This document shows positions 45,674 to 59,320 of a stretch of 64,000 bases of DNA, one piece after another. The position numbers and the translations under genes were made by a program. The notes below the pieces were generated by a model, which was not told the DNA's origin, did not search any database, and saw only the letters and a list, made by a program, of their open reading frames with translations. This stretch comes from Lineolata rhizophorae. Lineage: Eukaryota > Ascomycota > Dothideomycetes > Lineolatales > Lineolataceae. Each line of letters begins with the position of its first letter. Within the stretch, counting starts at the first letter, position 1. The stretch covers positions 122,095-186,094 of the forward strand of contig MU001696.1 in the NCBI GenBank assembly GCA_010093515.1, given 5' to 3'.

Positions 45674-47606
45674 ACGCTGGCGGCTATCGATCGAGGTCGG
45701 CGGAGTGTTCGGGGTGGTTCGACAGCGGCGAGGCGCGCGCCCGGGTTAGCAAGGCAACCGGTCGGTCGGTCGGTCGGTCGGCCTGTTCGTGCGTGCGAGC
45801 GTGCGTGCGTGCGGACGTGGCGGCCGTGAGCGTGCACGCGCTCCGAGGCGACGACCGGGCGAGCGTCAGATAGATGGGCGGTGCTGGCGTCCGGGACTGC
45901 GGATGCGCGGGAGAGGGCGCTGGGCGGGCGGGCGGCTTTGACGCGCGCGGGCCGAATGGGGGAGAGCGTTTGAGGCTAGGCGAAGCGCCCGGGGCCCGCG
46001 CGGGCTGCGGAGCGAGCTTGCCGGCCACCAGTCGGCGGCTCCCTTGCCCTTTTTCTTGCCCCTCTGCAAGGCCGCGCGAGAGCGGGAGGCGCCGACGAAT
46101 GGATGGGCGGATGCCGGGCGGGCGGCGGCTGGGCTCTTCGCGGAGGCGCAGCAGCACGCACGCTACCAGAGCCAACGGGACGGCAGAGGAGGAGGGACGG
46201 AGGGGGCAAAAGGCTAAGCCAAACGATTGGAGGTCGGGGAATCTGGCTTGGCGCACACACGCAAGCAAGCAAGGGAGGCGAGGAGGAAGAGTAAGGTTGT
46301 TCTCGAAAGGGCGGGGGTGGAGGCCGGGAGCCCAGGGCAAGCCGGTCGGGCGAGGACGAGGAAGCCGTGTGCACGTAGTCGTACGGAGTGCTCCGTACGG
46401 ATATACGTGCGTGGTATATACCGCTCCGTACGTATAGGTCGGCCAAGCTTACTCGCGCAGGACCACTGGCTGGCCCCGTATCCCGCGCCCGCGCTGCGTG
46501 CTGCGTGCTGGTAGAGCTGTCTCTGCCGGCGCCCGGCGCGGGCCTGACTCAGCAGCGCGCCACAGCCACCCGTGCCAGCACCGCCACGTGTGCGCGCGCC
46601 GCGCCTGCCTCGCGCCGCGACCCGGCGTTGGCGCCAGCCCGCATCGGGCCTAGCGCGGCTCCGGCGGCAAGGCCGACCAACAACAATCGAGCTTTGTTGT
46701 TGCCCTTTTGCCCTTCCTCGCCCAAACCAACCCGACCCTTGCCCGCCCTCATCTCCGCTTCCAACACCACCCACGCCCGCCCGCACGTTCCGGCTCGTCT
46801 TCTCTCGGCATCCCGCCGTCCCGTGTTCGAATCGCGCCTTCGTCGCGAGATTCGTCCCCGCCAGGCCCCAATTTCTGCCGGACTTGTCGGAGCTTCTGAC
46901 GCGTGCCGCCACCGTGCCCGCCCGTGGCTGCTGCTAGGTATGTCGTGCACGTACATCAGACTCCGCCGCGTGCGCGTGGCGGTTATACATGCCACGTACA
47001 TATGTACATACGACTAACGCGTCTCGCCGCATTGACGCCGGCTTCTCGAAGCAGCCACGACGTCCGATAAACAATCTCCACCCGCAACGTCCCACGCGCC
47101 GCCCCCGTGCCCCGATTCGACCGCTTCTCGACGCGTCGACTCGTCGGCGCCGGGCTCGTGTCATCCCCCAACTTGTGAGTGTTTTTCCTTTCTTGCCTTG
47201 GCTCGATTACGCCTCGCATCCCCTTTCCTGCCGCCGGCGAGTCAGCCGCAATCGTCCGAGCTGCCATCCTAACCGGGAAACGCCTCGCCAGAAAGGGAAA
47301 CCGTTGTCCGCCTAGCGAGCCTCCGTGGCGTCTTCTTGACCAAGGTAAGCCATCGACCAGGACCCTCCGAACCCCGACCACTTAGGTTCTCCATCGCGCT
47401 ATTGAAATCCGCATGAATATTGGGGCCAATTCTGATAGTCAACGCTCCAGCTTACACACATCCCGAACCTCGTGCGGCATATCGTCCATCGACAACTCAA
47501 TAAGCGATACTCGCACATCCCCCCCTTTCTCGCCTTTGCCCCGCCTCTCTGTCTCTCTCACCCACCCACGTCATCCTCTCAATCCGATATCACCCATTTT
47601 CTCAAC
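44900..47606. promoter_or_regulatory. Long GC-rich divergent intergenic region with several microsatellites
   Basis: 2.7 kb between the divergent STE50 and cysteine-module genes. It contains a GAGC repeat at 45111-45141, a CT repeat at 45642-45672, a GGTC repeat at 45760-45781 and a perfect 9-2-9 inverted repeat at 46380-46399. Numerous open frames of 100-350 codons cross both strands without domains. Long untranslated leaders are likely. No RNA gene was recognised. Confidence 0.45.
46380..46399. repeat. Perfect inverted repeat, CGTACGGAG-TG-CTCCGTACG
   Basis: Nine-base arms around a two-base spacer, with a further half-site (GCTCCGTACG) at 46423-46432. TACGGAG words recur elsewhere in gene-free parts of the window, for example near 21123, 36195 and 58615. 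Confidence 0.8.
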
Positions 47607-49915
47607 ATGTCCTCCAACGACGACAACAATAACAACAACACCGACAATAACCCTCCCCGCAAACTCCCCATCCCCCTCACCCCGCTCCTCTCCCTGCCCC
47701 CCGAGTCCCCGCTCCCGCCCCACCTGCACAACGCCCTCACCTCGGCGCTCCTGTCCTCGGGCGCCGTGCCCCGCATCCAGGCCGCGCTCGGCGAGGCCCT
47801 GGCCGCCTCCGGCTGGACGGCCGCCTTGCGCGCGCGCGTCCACGCCCTGCTGCGCGACGGCGAGTGCGGCTCCGTCGAGGAGGTGCTCGCGCGCGTCGTG
47901 CGCGAGGCGGGCCTGGATGGCGCCGCCGCCAATGACCAGGCCGAGGGCGGCGGCAACGGCGTCGTGAAGAAGGAAGAGGACGAGGGCGACGAGGGCGCGC
48001 AGAACGGCGACCCGGACGGCGCCGGCGCCGCGGCCGATTTGAAGATTCCGGACAAAGCCGTGAAGGAGGTGGTGAGGGTGGTGAGGAGGGAGTTGGAGAA
48101 CGTGTGCGAAATCCAGGTGGATGAGTGAGTGGTTTGCTTGTCGCGCGGCTGTTGTCATCATCGTCGTGTTCTCGTCACCCATTATCGTCGTTGTCACCCC
48201 ATTTGTCGTGTTGTCTCTAGAGCCGGTTCTTCCAGCGTCTTTTTTTGATCACCTTGTTCTTTTTTTTTTTTTTTTTTTTTTGCTCCATCCCGCGCAACCC
48301 TACCAAAGGCACCGCTTACTGCACTGTCGCGCGCGGCTCAGTGATTCTTCCGCCGCCTATCTCGCGCAGCTCGCGGCCGCCCACAACGCTGGCAATGACG
48401 GCTTCCGCCGCGCCATGGCTGCGTCTGCCATGGCCGCCGCTACCGCTACGGATACTGATACTTCTCCCGCCACGTTCCCCGCCTCTACCGCCACGGCTGA
48501 TGACGCTATGACGGACGTCGACATTGCGAAGGACAGCGCCGGTTACGACGCTGACGATGACACCGGCACCTCCGAAATCGAGCCCGAGGAGCTCCCGGAC
48601 ACTTCTACTTCTGCGATTACGGCCATCGACGAGCCTCGTGACGCCGAAGCTCGGGCCGCGTTCAGCAGCCACGTCGACAGGAGGGACTATGCTTACCTGG
48701 GCGGCCATTACGTCGCCGATTTCTCGGACGACGACTATGGCGACCCTATTGATCCGGATCAAATCCTGCAGAACGTTGAATTCGCCGCCGGCGAAGAGCA
48801 GCGGGCAGAATCCGGCGAACAAGAGCACGTCGACGACTTCAAGGACCGCTACCGCGGCGTCTGCCTCACGTGCTTGGAAGCCGCCGAGGAGTGCGCCTGC
48901 GAGGGCGGCCCGGAGCTCGTGGACCACCTGGAGTGGCGCGTCGATGACGAGGGTGGCATGGACATGGACGACGTTGACCCAGGCGAAGGCGTCAAGGTGG
49001 AGGAGAACGACGAAATGGAGGAGGAGGGAAATGTCGCTGCGGATAGCTCCCGCGAGACGCCTGAGCTGGCGGACTACGAGGCGTTCTGCGACCGGTGCTT
49101 GTGTTTCCTCGAGTTCTGCAAGTGCGGGCAAGATGTCGGCGGAGAGGTCCTCGAGGAGGCAGATCCTGCCGAGCCCGAACCCGAGTCGGGTGACGAGGCC
49201 GAGCCGCCCTCCTGCGACTACTGCTTGCAGCCGCCCGGCGTGTGCGAGTGCGGGCCCGACGTCGGCGGCGAGGACGTCGAGCTCGACGGGCCGACGGGCT
49301 GCAGCTTTCGGTCGTTCTGCTTGCTCTGCCTGCGGGCGCCCACGGACTGCGACTGCGGCGAGGGCGACGAGACGGAGGAGGACTCCTCCTCGGACGACTC
49401 CTCGGATGACTCCGACCGTCTCGCCACCGCTGTTGCGGCCGACTACGCGAGCTCCGAGTCGGCGCTGGTCAACGAGGAGCTGTTCTGCGGCGACTGCTTG
49501 CGGGCCCACGAGCTGTGCGTGTGCCGCTCCCCCGTCCGCTACAACGTGGACGAGGCGACGGGCGACCCGGCCGCCCTCGAGGACATCGTCTGCGGCAACT
49601 GCTGGGTCGACCGCGAGCTCTGCGATTGCCCCGTCGGCGCGCGTCGGAGGGCGGCGCTCGCCTTGATCGAGGGAGAGGGGACGGCGGGCGAGGAGGAGAG
49701 CGCGGCCGAGGGAGATGAGGAGGAGAGCGTGGCCGCGGACGAGGACCATGCGCAGGAGGAGACGGAGCGTGAGGCCCCCCCGCCGCTCGACTACGCCATG
49801 TGCACGGAGTGCGGGTGCTTTGGCTTCGGCTGCGTGTGCCACGGCACTCCCGACCTCGCCGCCTCGCCGCCGCAATCGGCCGCCGACAGCGAAGCGGCCG
49901 ACGACGACGACGACG

Positions 49916-49947
<32 letters not shown>

Positions 49948-50331
49948 GACGACGGCGACGACGACAAGGAAAACGCGGCGCCCGCGTCGCCCGCGTCGCC
50001 ATCGTCGCCCGTCCAGTCCGACTCTGGCGACTCCGGCGACGTCTGCCACCGGTGCTGGAACGTCGTCCACTTCTGCCGGTGCGGGCAACAGGGCCCGGGC
50101 GGCCAGGGCGGCCAGATCGCCGGTGCCGCTGCTGCGGACGGCGAGCCGGAGGAGGGAGAGGAGGTGCTGCTCGACCTCGACGACGACGACATCGACGACC
50201 TCCCCGACGAAGAAGAGCCGCCGGACCCGGCGCAGCTCACCCGCGGCCGCAAGCGCTCCAGAGACGACGACCGCGCCGGCGACCTGCTCCAGATGGGCAA
50301 GAACCGCGGCATGCCGAAGCCGCGCCGCTAA
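47607..50331 (+). CDS. Acidic protein with eight C-x2-C-x6-C-x-C modules, unknown function
   Basis: The preferred model has two exons, 47607-48124 and 48342-50331, giving 835 residues across a 217-nt intron (GTGAGT donor, 22-base T tract, CAG acceptor). The N-terminal part (about 170 residues) has GWTAALRARVHALLRDGECGSVEEVLARVV and KIPDKAVKEVVRVVRRELENVCEI, blocks I recall from uncharacterised Pezizomycotina proteins of about 200 residues. The rest is strongly acidic and carries eight exact C-x2-C-x6-C-x-C modules starting at 48862, 49087, 49213, 49318, 49486, 49591, 49801 and 50044, for example CLTCLEAAEECAC and CHRCWNVVHFCRC. Four Cys per module could bind one zinc each. A basic GRKRSRDDD near the end could be a nuclear signal. 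The alternative is two genes: 47607-48128 (173 residues) and a second from the ATG at 48415 (638 residues). I recognise no family for the modules. Confidence 0.65.
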
Positions 50332-51704
50332 GGCGCGCGAACCGGCCGAGCCGCCGCGCCGCTCCCGGTGCGCTCGGCGCGTCTCTGGCGGGGTGTTTGT
50401 TGCGTTCGTGTGCCGCCTTGCCGTGCTGCTGTCTGTCGTGCGCCGCCTGTGTCTGTGGCTGTTGTGTGGTTTCTTCCTCGGCGCCTTTGTACAAAGGATG
50501 TTGCTGCGCCGCTGCTCTCGTGCGGCCTTCTTTTCTTTTATCTTCCCCCCCTTTTTTTTTAGTTTTTCAAAGCGACCTTGTACCACTACGATGTTCCTGC
50601 GCTGCTGGCGTGGTTTTCGGCGTCCCTTGTCCGCTTGGTTCGGTCGGCGGCGGACCTGCGCGTGGCTCCGGCTCATGTGCCGCCGGGGGCTTCCCGGAAG
50701 TCGCGAGGCCTGCTGCGGCGTTTGGTGTATCCTTAGCATTCTTACTCGGACAGGACTGCTGCTGGCTGGGAGCCGCAGCCGAGTCTGGGAGGTAGTCTTT
50801 GCCGGCGGCTGTTTGCTCTTTAGCACGCGGCGTTGTCGATGTTGCTGTACGATCATCATCATCATCACGTAGCCATTCGTCCTCTCCCCTCACAGGAGGA
50901 GGATTCAATAAATGAGTAATAATCCACATCACTCATGCATCACGTGCACTAATCAGCCCTGTAAAAAAGCCTTTTTAAAATCAAACCCATAGTTACTCTA
51001 AAGCGCAAAGCGCAAATGCAANNNNNNNNNNNNNNNNNNNNNNNNNNNNNNNNNNNNNNNNNNNNNTCAAAACCAGGCAGGCAAAGAAGAACCCGTTTCA
51101 GTCCGACAGAGCAGGGCTAAACCCTACGGACCTAATTATGTGCGCACCATCCCATGCAAGAGGAAGAGAGAAAGAGATAGAGGGCAAACTTGACCACTTA
51201 GACTAGGAGGACTAGACTAGACTAGACTACCAGAAGGAAACGATCCCACACGTGGGACCGTTCCCCATAATCCCGTCCCATCCCATCCGTTCCGTCCGTG
51301 CCGTAGCCCTCACACGCCTGATAAAGAAAATGCTCATCATGTCCCTTTGCCAGCTTTGCCTTGCTCTCGCTCCGATCCGGCTGCCCGTCCAACCGCCTCG
51401 GCAGGTCTTTGCTTGCAGGCTAAGAACTAAAAAAAGAAAAAGCAGAAAGAGCAGCACAATTAAAACCCTTGAAGGCTTTGCGTCTTGAGAGGGCAAGGAG
51501 AAAGGCTATGGGGGCAAAAGCCGGAAGAGAAAACCCGAGTCCAGATCCACCCCTTTCTAGAAAACCTTTGAGCAGCCTCTTCGCCAGCAATAGTAACCGA
51601 CTTAAAACTTGAACCACCCATCAACCCATTCATGCCAGCCAGCACACGCGTAGACGTTCCATTTCCCCAACTATGCACTCACTCCATGTCAATTTTCCGT
51701 TCCT
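50332..51704. other. Convergent intergenic region with a 45-base assembly gap
   Basis: Holds the 3' flanks of the cysteine-module gene and CDC48. Bases 51022-51066 are N. A TCATCATCATCATC run lies at about 50853-50866. No gene is visible. Confidence 0.5.
51022..51066. other. Assembly gap (45 Ns)
   Basis: A run of undetermined bases; the true length of missing sequence is unknown. Confidence 0.98.
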
Positions 51705-54507
<2,803 letters not shown>

Positions 54508-55996
54508 GGTGGCGGCGGGCTGAGGCCACGGACGTCGGAGCTTGGGGCGACGGTGTTTTGAGAGCGAAAGACGACGGAAGCGGCAGCCGAAGCTCTAGCA
54601 GGGCGTGTTGCAGGGCAGCGAGCTTCGATCAAGGGAAGAGGTGGGAAGTATTTATGATGGAAGGGCCCGGGAGTGGGAAGGGAAAGAAGCGTGGGTGATG
54701 GTCGGAGGTTGAGGCGAGGAAGACGAGCGACGGAAGCAGCCGCCGCAGGTGAAGGTGTGGTCGACGTAGGTAACCGTAAAGCTTACGAAACGAGCCTAGC
54801 GCCTAGCCGCCGAGGCACGCACTTGCCGCCCGCCGCACTTCCACGGCTTTCTTCGCCATTCGCTTGCTAATTCGGCCTCTCGCCCTGCCACCAGGCCCTG
54901 GCCCGCCCTCCGAACAGGTGGCTTCTCTGTTGCCTCTGCCAGGCACGCGTTGCCGGTTGCTCTGATGTCGGGTGAACTGGGCCAATCAGACGACATTTTC
55001 ACCGCTCTGTTTGTTGTGGCCTCTGCGCTGTCCGCCCCGACCCGGCCGCCATCATCGCCCTCCCCAAAGTGAACTCACCAACCAAGGGCTCACACGTGCA
55101 GAGTACTCCAAACTAGGAGGCTGACACGCCCAAGACTTCAGATCCGTACTATACCGAAGGAAAAGGAAATTCCTAACAGGCCAGAGTTTATGGACTACAC
55201 TAGTGCCATACAAACATTGCGGTCGTACTCCTAGACATACTGCTAGAGTCTCCAAGGACGCTATAGTATGGTATTTTTTATTTTCGTGAGTTTCCTGGTC
55301 GATTTGACATATGCAGCCGCTCATTAAGATTCAGCTTGTCCACGTCCAGCTCTATCAGTAGGACTCTGCCACCATTCTACACGCACGTCTCCGCTAGCTA
55401 AACGCTCGACGCGCCTTTAGCCCGTACATTCACATCGGCTAATATACAGAAGGGGTCACAATTGATGATACATCCTTTCATAACTATCAGTGTTCCGCCG
55501 ACCATGTTTGTCTAGGCCAGCTCCGTCATACGCCATAATATACTTGACATCTAAACCGGGGCTATCACAAACCCGCGAAACGAGTTAATCGATACGCCGA
55601 AGTTTTAAGAAGCAAATAGATGAGAGAACGATCCGAAGATGGTTTGGTATAGGCACTTCAACCCAGCACAACATCAAAACAAGATGGATGCAACATAAAA
55701 TGACAACGAATTGCGGTCAGAATCGGATTACAATGATATACGGTGTTTCACGCTTGAGAATGCTGATGGTGAGGGGATCACGATACCAACTCCAAGGAGC
55801 TTTTTGCGTACGGAGAGATTTCTGGGCTGCAAGTAAAGTCAGGTTAATGTCCCAACATGGTGAAGCTTCTTGGAACTTGTCCCACGAGGCATGCGCTGTC
55901 TTCTTTGTCCTTTTAGTCTTTTTTCTCTGTTTTTTTTTTTTTTCAAAAAAAAAAGAAAAGAAAAAACAGAACTAATGATATTATTATACATTACTA
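54508..55996. promoter_or_regulatory. CDC48 promoter region and 3' flank of the CorA-like gene
   Basis: 1.49 kb between two minus-strand genes. T/A runs at about 55929-55966 (a T tract followed by an A tract) sit just beyond the CorA-like stop and could form a hairpin in its 3' untranslated region. No other feature is visible. Confidence 0.45.
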
Positions 55997-58290
55997 TTAC
56001 TCGTGAAGACCAGCAAGAATCCCCAACACCGTCGGCAGCGTAAGTCCCAGGGCCAATGCAATCGAAATACTCGCGCTGAAGTCTATATCCAACTGCGTCA
56101 CAACAGCCCAGCAGCTCGGCACCAAAGCTGTCACCAGCACAGCCAAACAAGTCCACCATCTCTTGCCAAAATGCAAACTCCGCGCCCACGCCCAGATCCA
56201 CGTCGAGACCAGACAGGGCAGACCAACCGCCAAGCCGACGGCGAGAGACACCTTGCCGCCGTAGGGGACGGGCATGTAGAGCATGACAACATAGACTCCA
56301 ACGCCATCGCATAGAATGAATCCAAAAATGGCAACGAGATGCCTGGCCGAGACCGCACGCCTCATACAAAGATAGATCCATATGCTCACAAGGTACGGCA
56401 GGCCGACAGCATAGCCCAAGGCGATAAAGACGATCTGGACTGTGGGCATATGGACCTGCGTCACGATCGCCCAGATTCCAACGGCCCAAGCAATAATCGC
56501 TACGCAGGAGAGGATTATCACGCCGGTAGGGCCGGTGATGCCTCCGAACGCTGACCGGCTGTAGTAGGCCAGGAAGGCGGTGAACGTGTTTAGCCTGTGG
56601 CTCACTGTGTTTGGGTTTCGGATCCGAGTGCGCTGCGGTCGTTGGGCGAGAGAGAGCTTGATCTCGTGGAAGTAGAGGGCTCCGTATGTGCAGACGCACA
56701 AGGTTAGGGACGCAACGATCCAGGTCCATACGCTAAGTTGGTTTTCCCATTCCTATTACCATCGTCAGTAAGCTAAAGAGCTGCATGTTTATACAGCAAA
56801 TATTTCGAGGCCTTACGTTGATGTTCATACCGAAGACTGAAGAGCAAAACGCGAGTGGAATGAAGAAGAATGCCAAGTGTGTCAGTTTGGTGATTGTCTC
56901 CGCCTGAAGAATGGCCTTCTGGCTCTCGATTATGCCCATGGTCGACATGATAGCCGTAAAAGTAGAATCCGTCCGTAATGCTAGCCGTTGTAGCTCTTTT
57001 GCAAGGCTCCTGAGTGGTGTTATGATGTCGTGATTCTGACTGCCGACACCTGTGGCTACCTGCATGCTGCTGGCCAATTCCAGCTCTTCGATTGCCCGTG
57101 TAAGTGATTTGAGCTCGTTTGACAGCTTCTTTCTCCACCGACCAAATAAGTATCTCCACTCCTGAAGAGAGTCCCGAATTATAACGTCGTCATGCATATT
57201 GTCGTCAATACAGTCCAGGGTTTCTCTGTAGTCCGAAAGGACATCACCACAATCGGCTCGTATCAAACGCAATATATCGTGAATGCAACCGTCGATTGTA
57301 CTTGCAAAGGACTTCGGGTCTCTTTCCAGAGCGTCGATGAACCTCAATCTTGAAGGATCAAAGTCCGTAAACTTATCGACATAGGTGATAGGGCCTTGCT
57401 TTTCCGTTTTATTTCTGCCGGTGTAGGTAAATTCCACTTTACCTAGTGTTTGCGGAGGATCGAAAACAATTATACCTAACATAGTCAGTAAAGGCCATTT
57501 GCAAGAATACAAGTAACCATGTCAAATATATAGGGATGGTGAATGAGAAGAAGTCAGCATTTGTACGGGATTGCATTTCGTACGTACCAACTACACGCTT
57601 GCTCAGTGATCTCCCGATTCTCCAAAATGTGCACGAAATGCTCTCGCTTAGACATCGTCGTATGAGGGCATCGTCTTCCAGCATTGATATAGTTTCCAGT
57701 GGTTCGTATGGGCGGTGAGGTCCATAGGGCCGCTCAAATCGGACGTGATTCAGTCGCACATGTCGAGGATCTGTTGTGATCGTCAAGTCGTATGGTTTTC
57801 CTCTCCGTAGTTTCTCTTCAATATCATAATTCTCTTTGCTTTGGTAGACGCGACGAAAACTTTTGAAATGAAATGAGTCAGGAATTGCCTGATCGGACTC
57901 CAATATGTTTTGTAGATGGAGCTCCCAAAACCTATGAGAGACAGCCGGAAAATCCAGCGGTGTTCTGATCGAGACTCCCTCCACTAGGTAGATCCGGCTC
58001 AACCCAAGGTCGGAGCAAGCTCCAGGGTCCATAGGCAAACGGCCGTCTGAAGAGACACGCTTCCAAGCATTGTCGGAATCACTACGCTCGAACACTTCCA
58101 CCGAGTGATCTTGGTCCACATTTCCCAACCACGTCCCACGCCGGCCAAATTTAGGTACAGCAGAAGTATTCCATGTCTGTGATTGTCTTTCAGGTGGAGA
58201 CGATGGTCTAATAGTCATCGACTGAAAAGATCCGCGCTCAAGATCATGTTGTACAGATTCGCTCGGTTCGATGAGACCTAATTCCGTCAT
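55997..58290 (-). CDS. CorA-like divalent-cation transporter family protein with extended C-terminal membrane domain
   Basis: Three exons, 58290-57588, 57475-56817 and 56752-55997, give 705 residues with consistent phases. The cytosolic part is helical (ELKSLTRAIEELELASS ... TAIMSTMGIIESQKAILQAETITKLT). The first membrane segment, HLAFFFIPLAFCSSVFGMNIN, ends in the GMN motif of the CorA selectivity filter (about residues 432-454), and SVWTWIVASLTLCVCTYGAL is the usual second one. Six more hydrophobic segments follow (including ILSCVAIIAWAVGIWAIV, IFGFILCDGVGVYVVMLYM and LAVLVTALVPSCWAVVT), whereas CorA normally ends after two. Magnesium transport is the family role; a different role here is possible. 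The start is uncertain: the frame stays open upstream (FELLERT) to a TTGTAG at 58317, hinting at an unplaced first exon. Confidence 0.75.
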
Positions 58291-59320
58291 AGTCCGCTCC
58301 AAAAGTTCGAAGACTACAATTAAAATGTGGAAAGAAAATGTAAAGTTGTCTGAACCATTGAACTATTATGACAAGGGAAATACTTGGTCCGAAAGGTGTT
58401 ACGCCGAAGGATGAGGCGCAGCAGCTGAAGTGGAAAATCTTCACGTGACTTCCATTGTTGCCTGGTCTGATTGGCAGGCCGTACCCGTATCCCTGCTTTC
58501 TGTTTGAGATAGGCACTAGCGAAATTTCAAGTTTTCGTAGGATCAGATCTCAAAAAGACCAAATCTCAACAGGATTGGCGCGGCCTACTGGTGGAGCTAA
58601 TTTGAGTGAGTAGGTACGGAGTACAAGCTTCACACGAGCCCGTTCCTCTAGCCAATCCCCATAGGCGATCCTCAACTCTAGCATGGACGCAGACATACAT
58701 ACGCAGCAGTCTCACGGTCTACAAGAAAGTATAACTATGATTTCCTATCAGAGGTAGTACGACGCTTTCCGCCTGAAGCTGCCGGTAAAGTTGACAACGT
58801 CTGTGGCGGCGCTTAGGAGTACGGTCGTGGCGCGTTCACGTGAACAAATTCTAAGCGAAAGCTCTAGTCGGCGGCTTGTAGCTATGCAACCATCAGATCC
58901 AACGGTACCAGCCTGAAATTTTCCACGGTGGACGAGGCATGGCAAGAATCGGAAACCGCTTAGATATCTATACTCGAAGCCGGAACGGCAATGCCTGCTA
59001 AGTCAGAATCCGGAGCATCGTAACGAACTTCGCTGCCTCACAGAATCTCCTGCACTCGGCTATCGCCAAGATTTCTGACTCAACTACCACAAGGGTGTAC
59101 CTACGTACTCCTTAGTACTGAGCCACAGTCACTTCCAGATCCACCTTTTCACTTGACGATTGAGGTCACATTGCAACGTGGCCAAACCAAAGCCTCTACA
59201 AAAAGAACCACACGTTCAGCTCTTCCATCTTCGAGACACTCCTGAGATAATCATTCAAATTCATTTGCTAGGATTGCACTTTCTTCTTTTGGTATTGCGC
59301 TTTGACCTTCTCTCTTGACA
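58291..59320. promoter_or_regulatory. Divergent region between the CorA-like and CofD-like genes
   Basis: 1.03 kb. The left 230 bp may hold a missed first exon of the CorA-like gene. GTACGGAGTAC lies at about 58614-58624 and TACGTACTCC at about 59103-59112. No further gene is visible. Confidence 0.45.

Noticed and set aside
48316-50868. 850-codon open frame on the minus strand opposite the cysteine-module gene
   Set aside because: It is rich in R, V and L as expected from the complement of GC-rich acidic coding DNA, has no domain, and the plus strand shows exact cysteine spacing.
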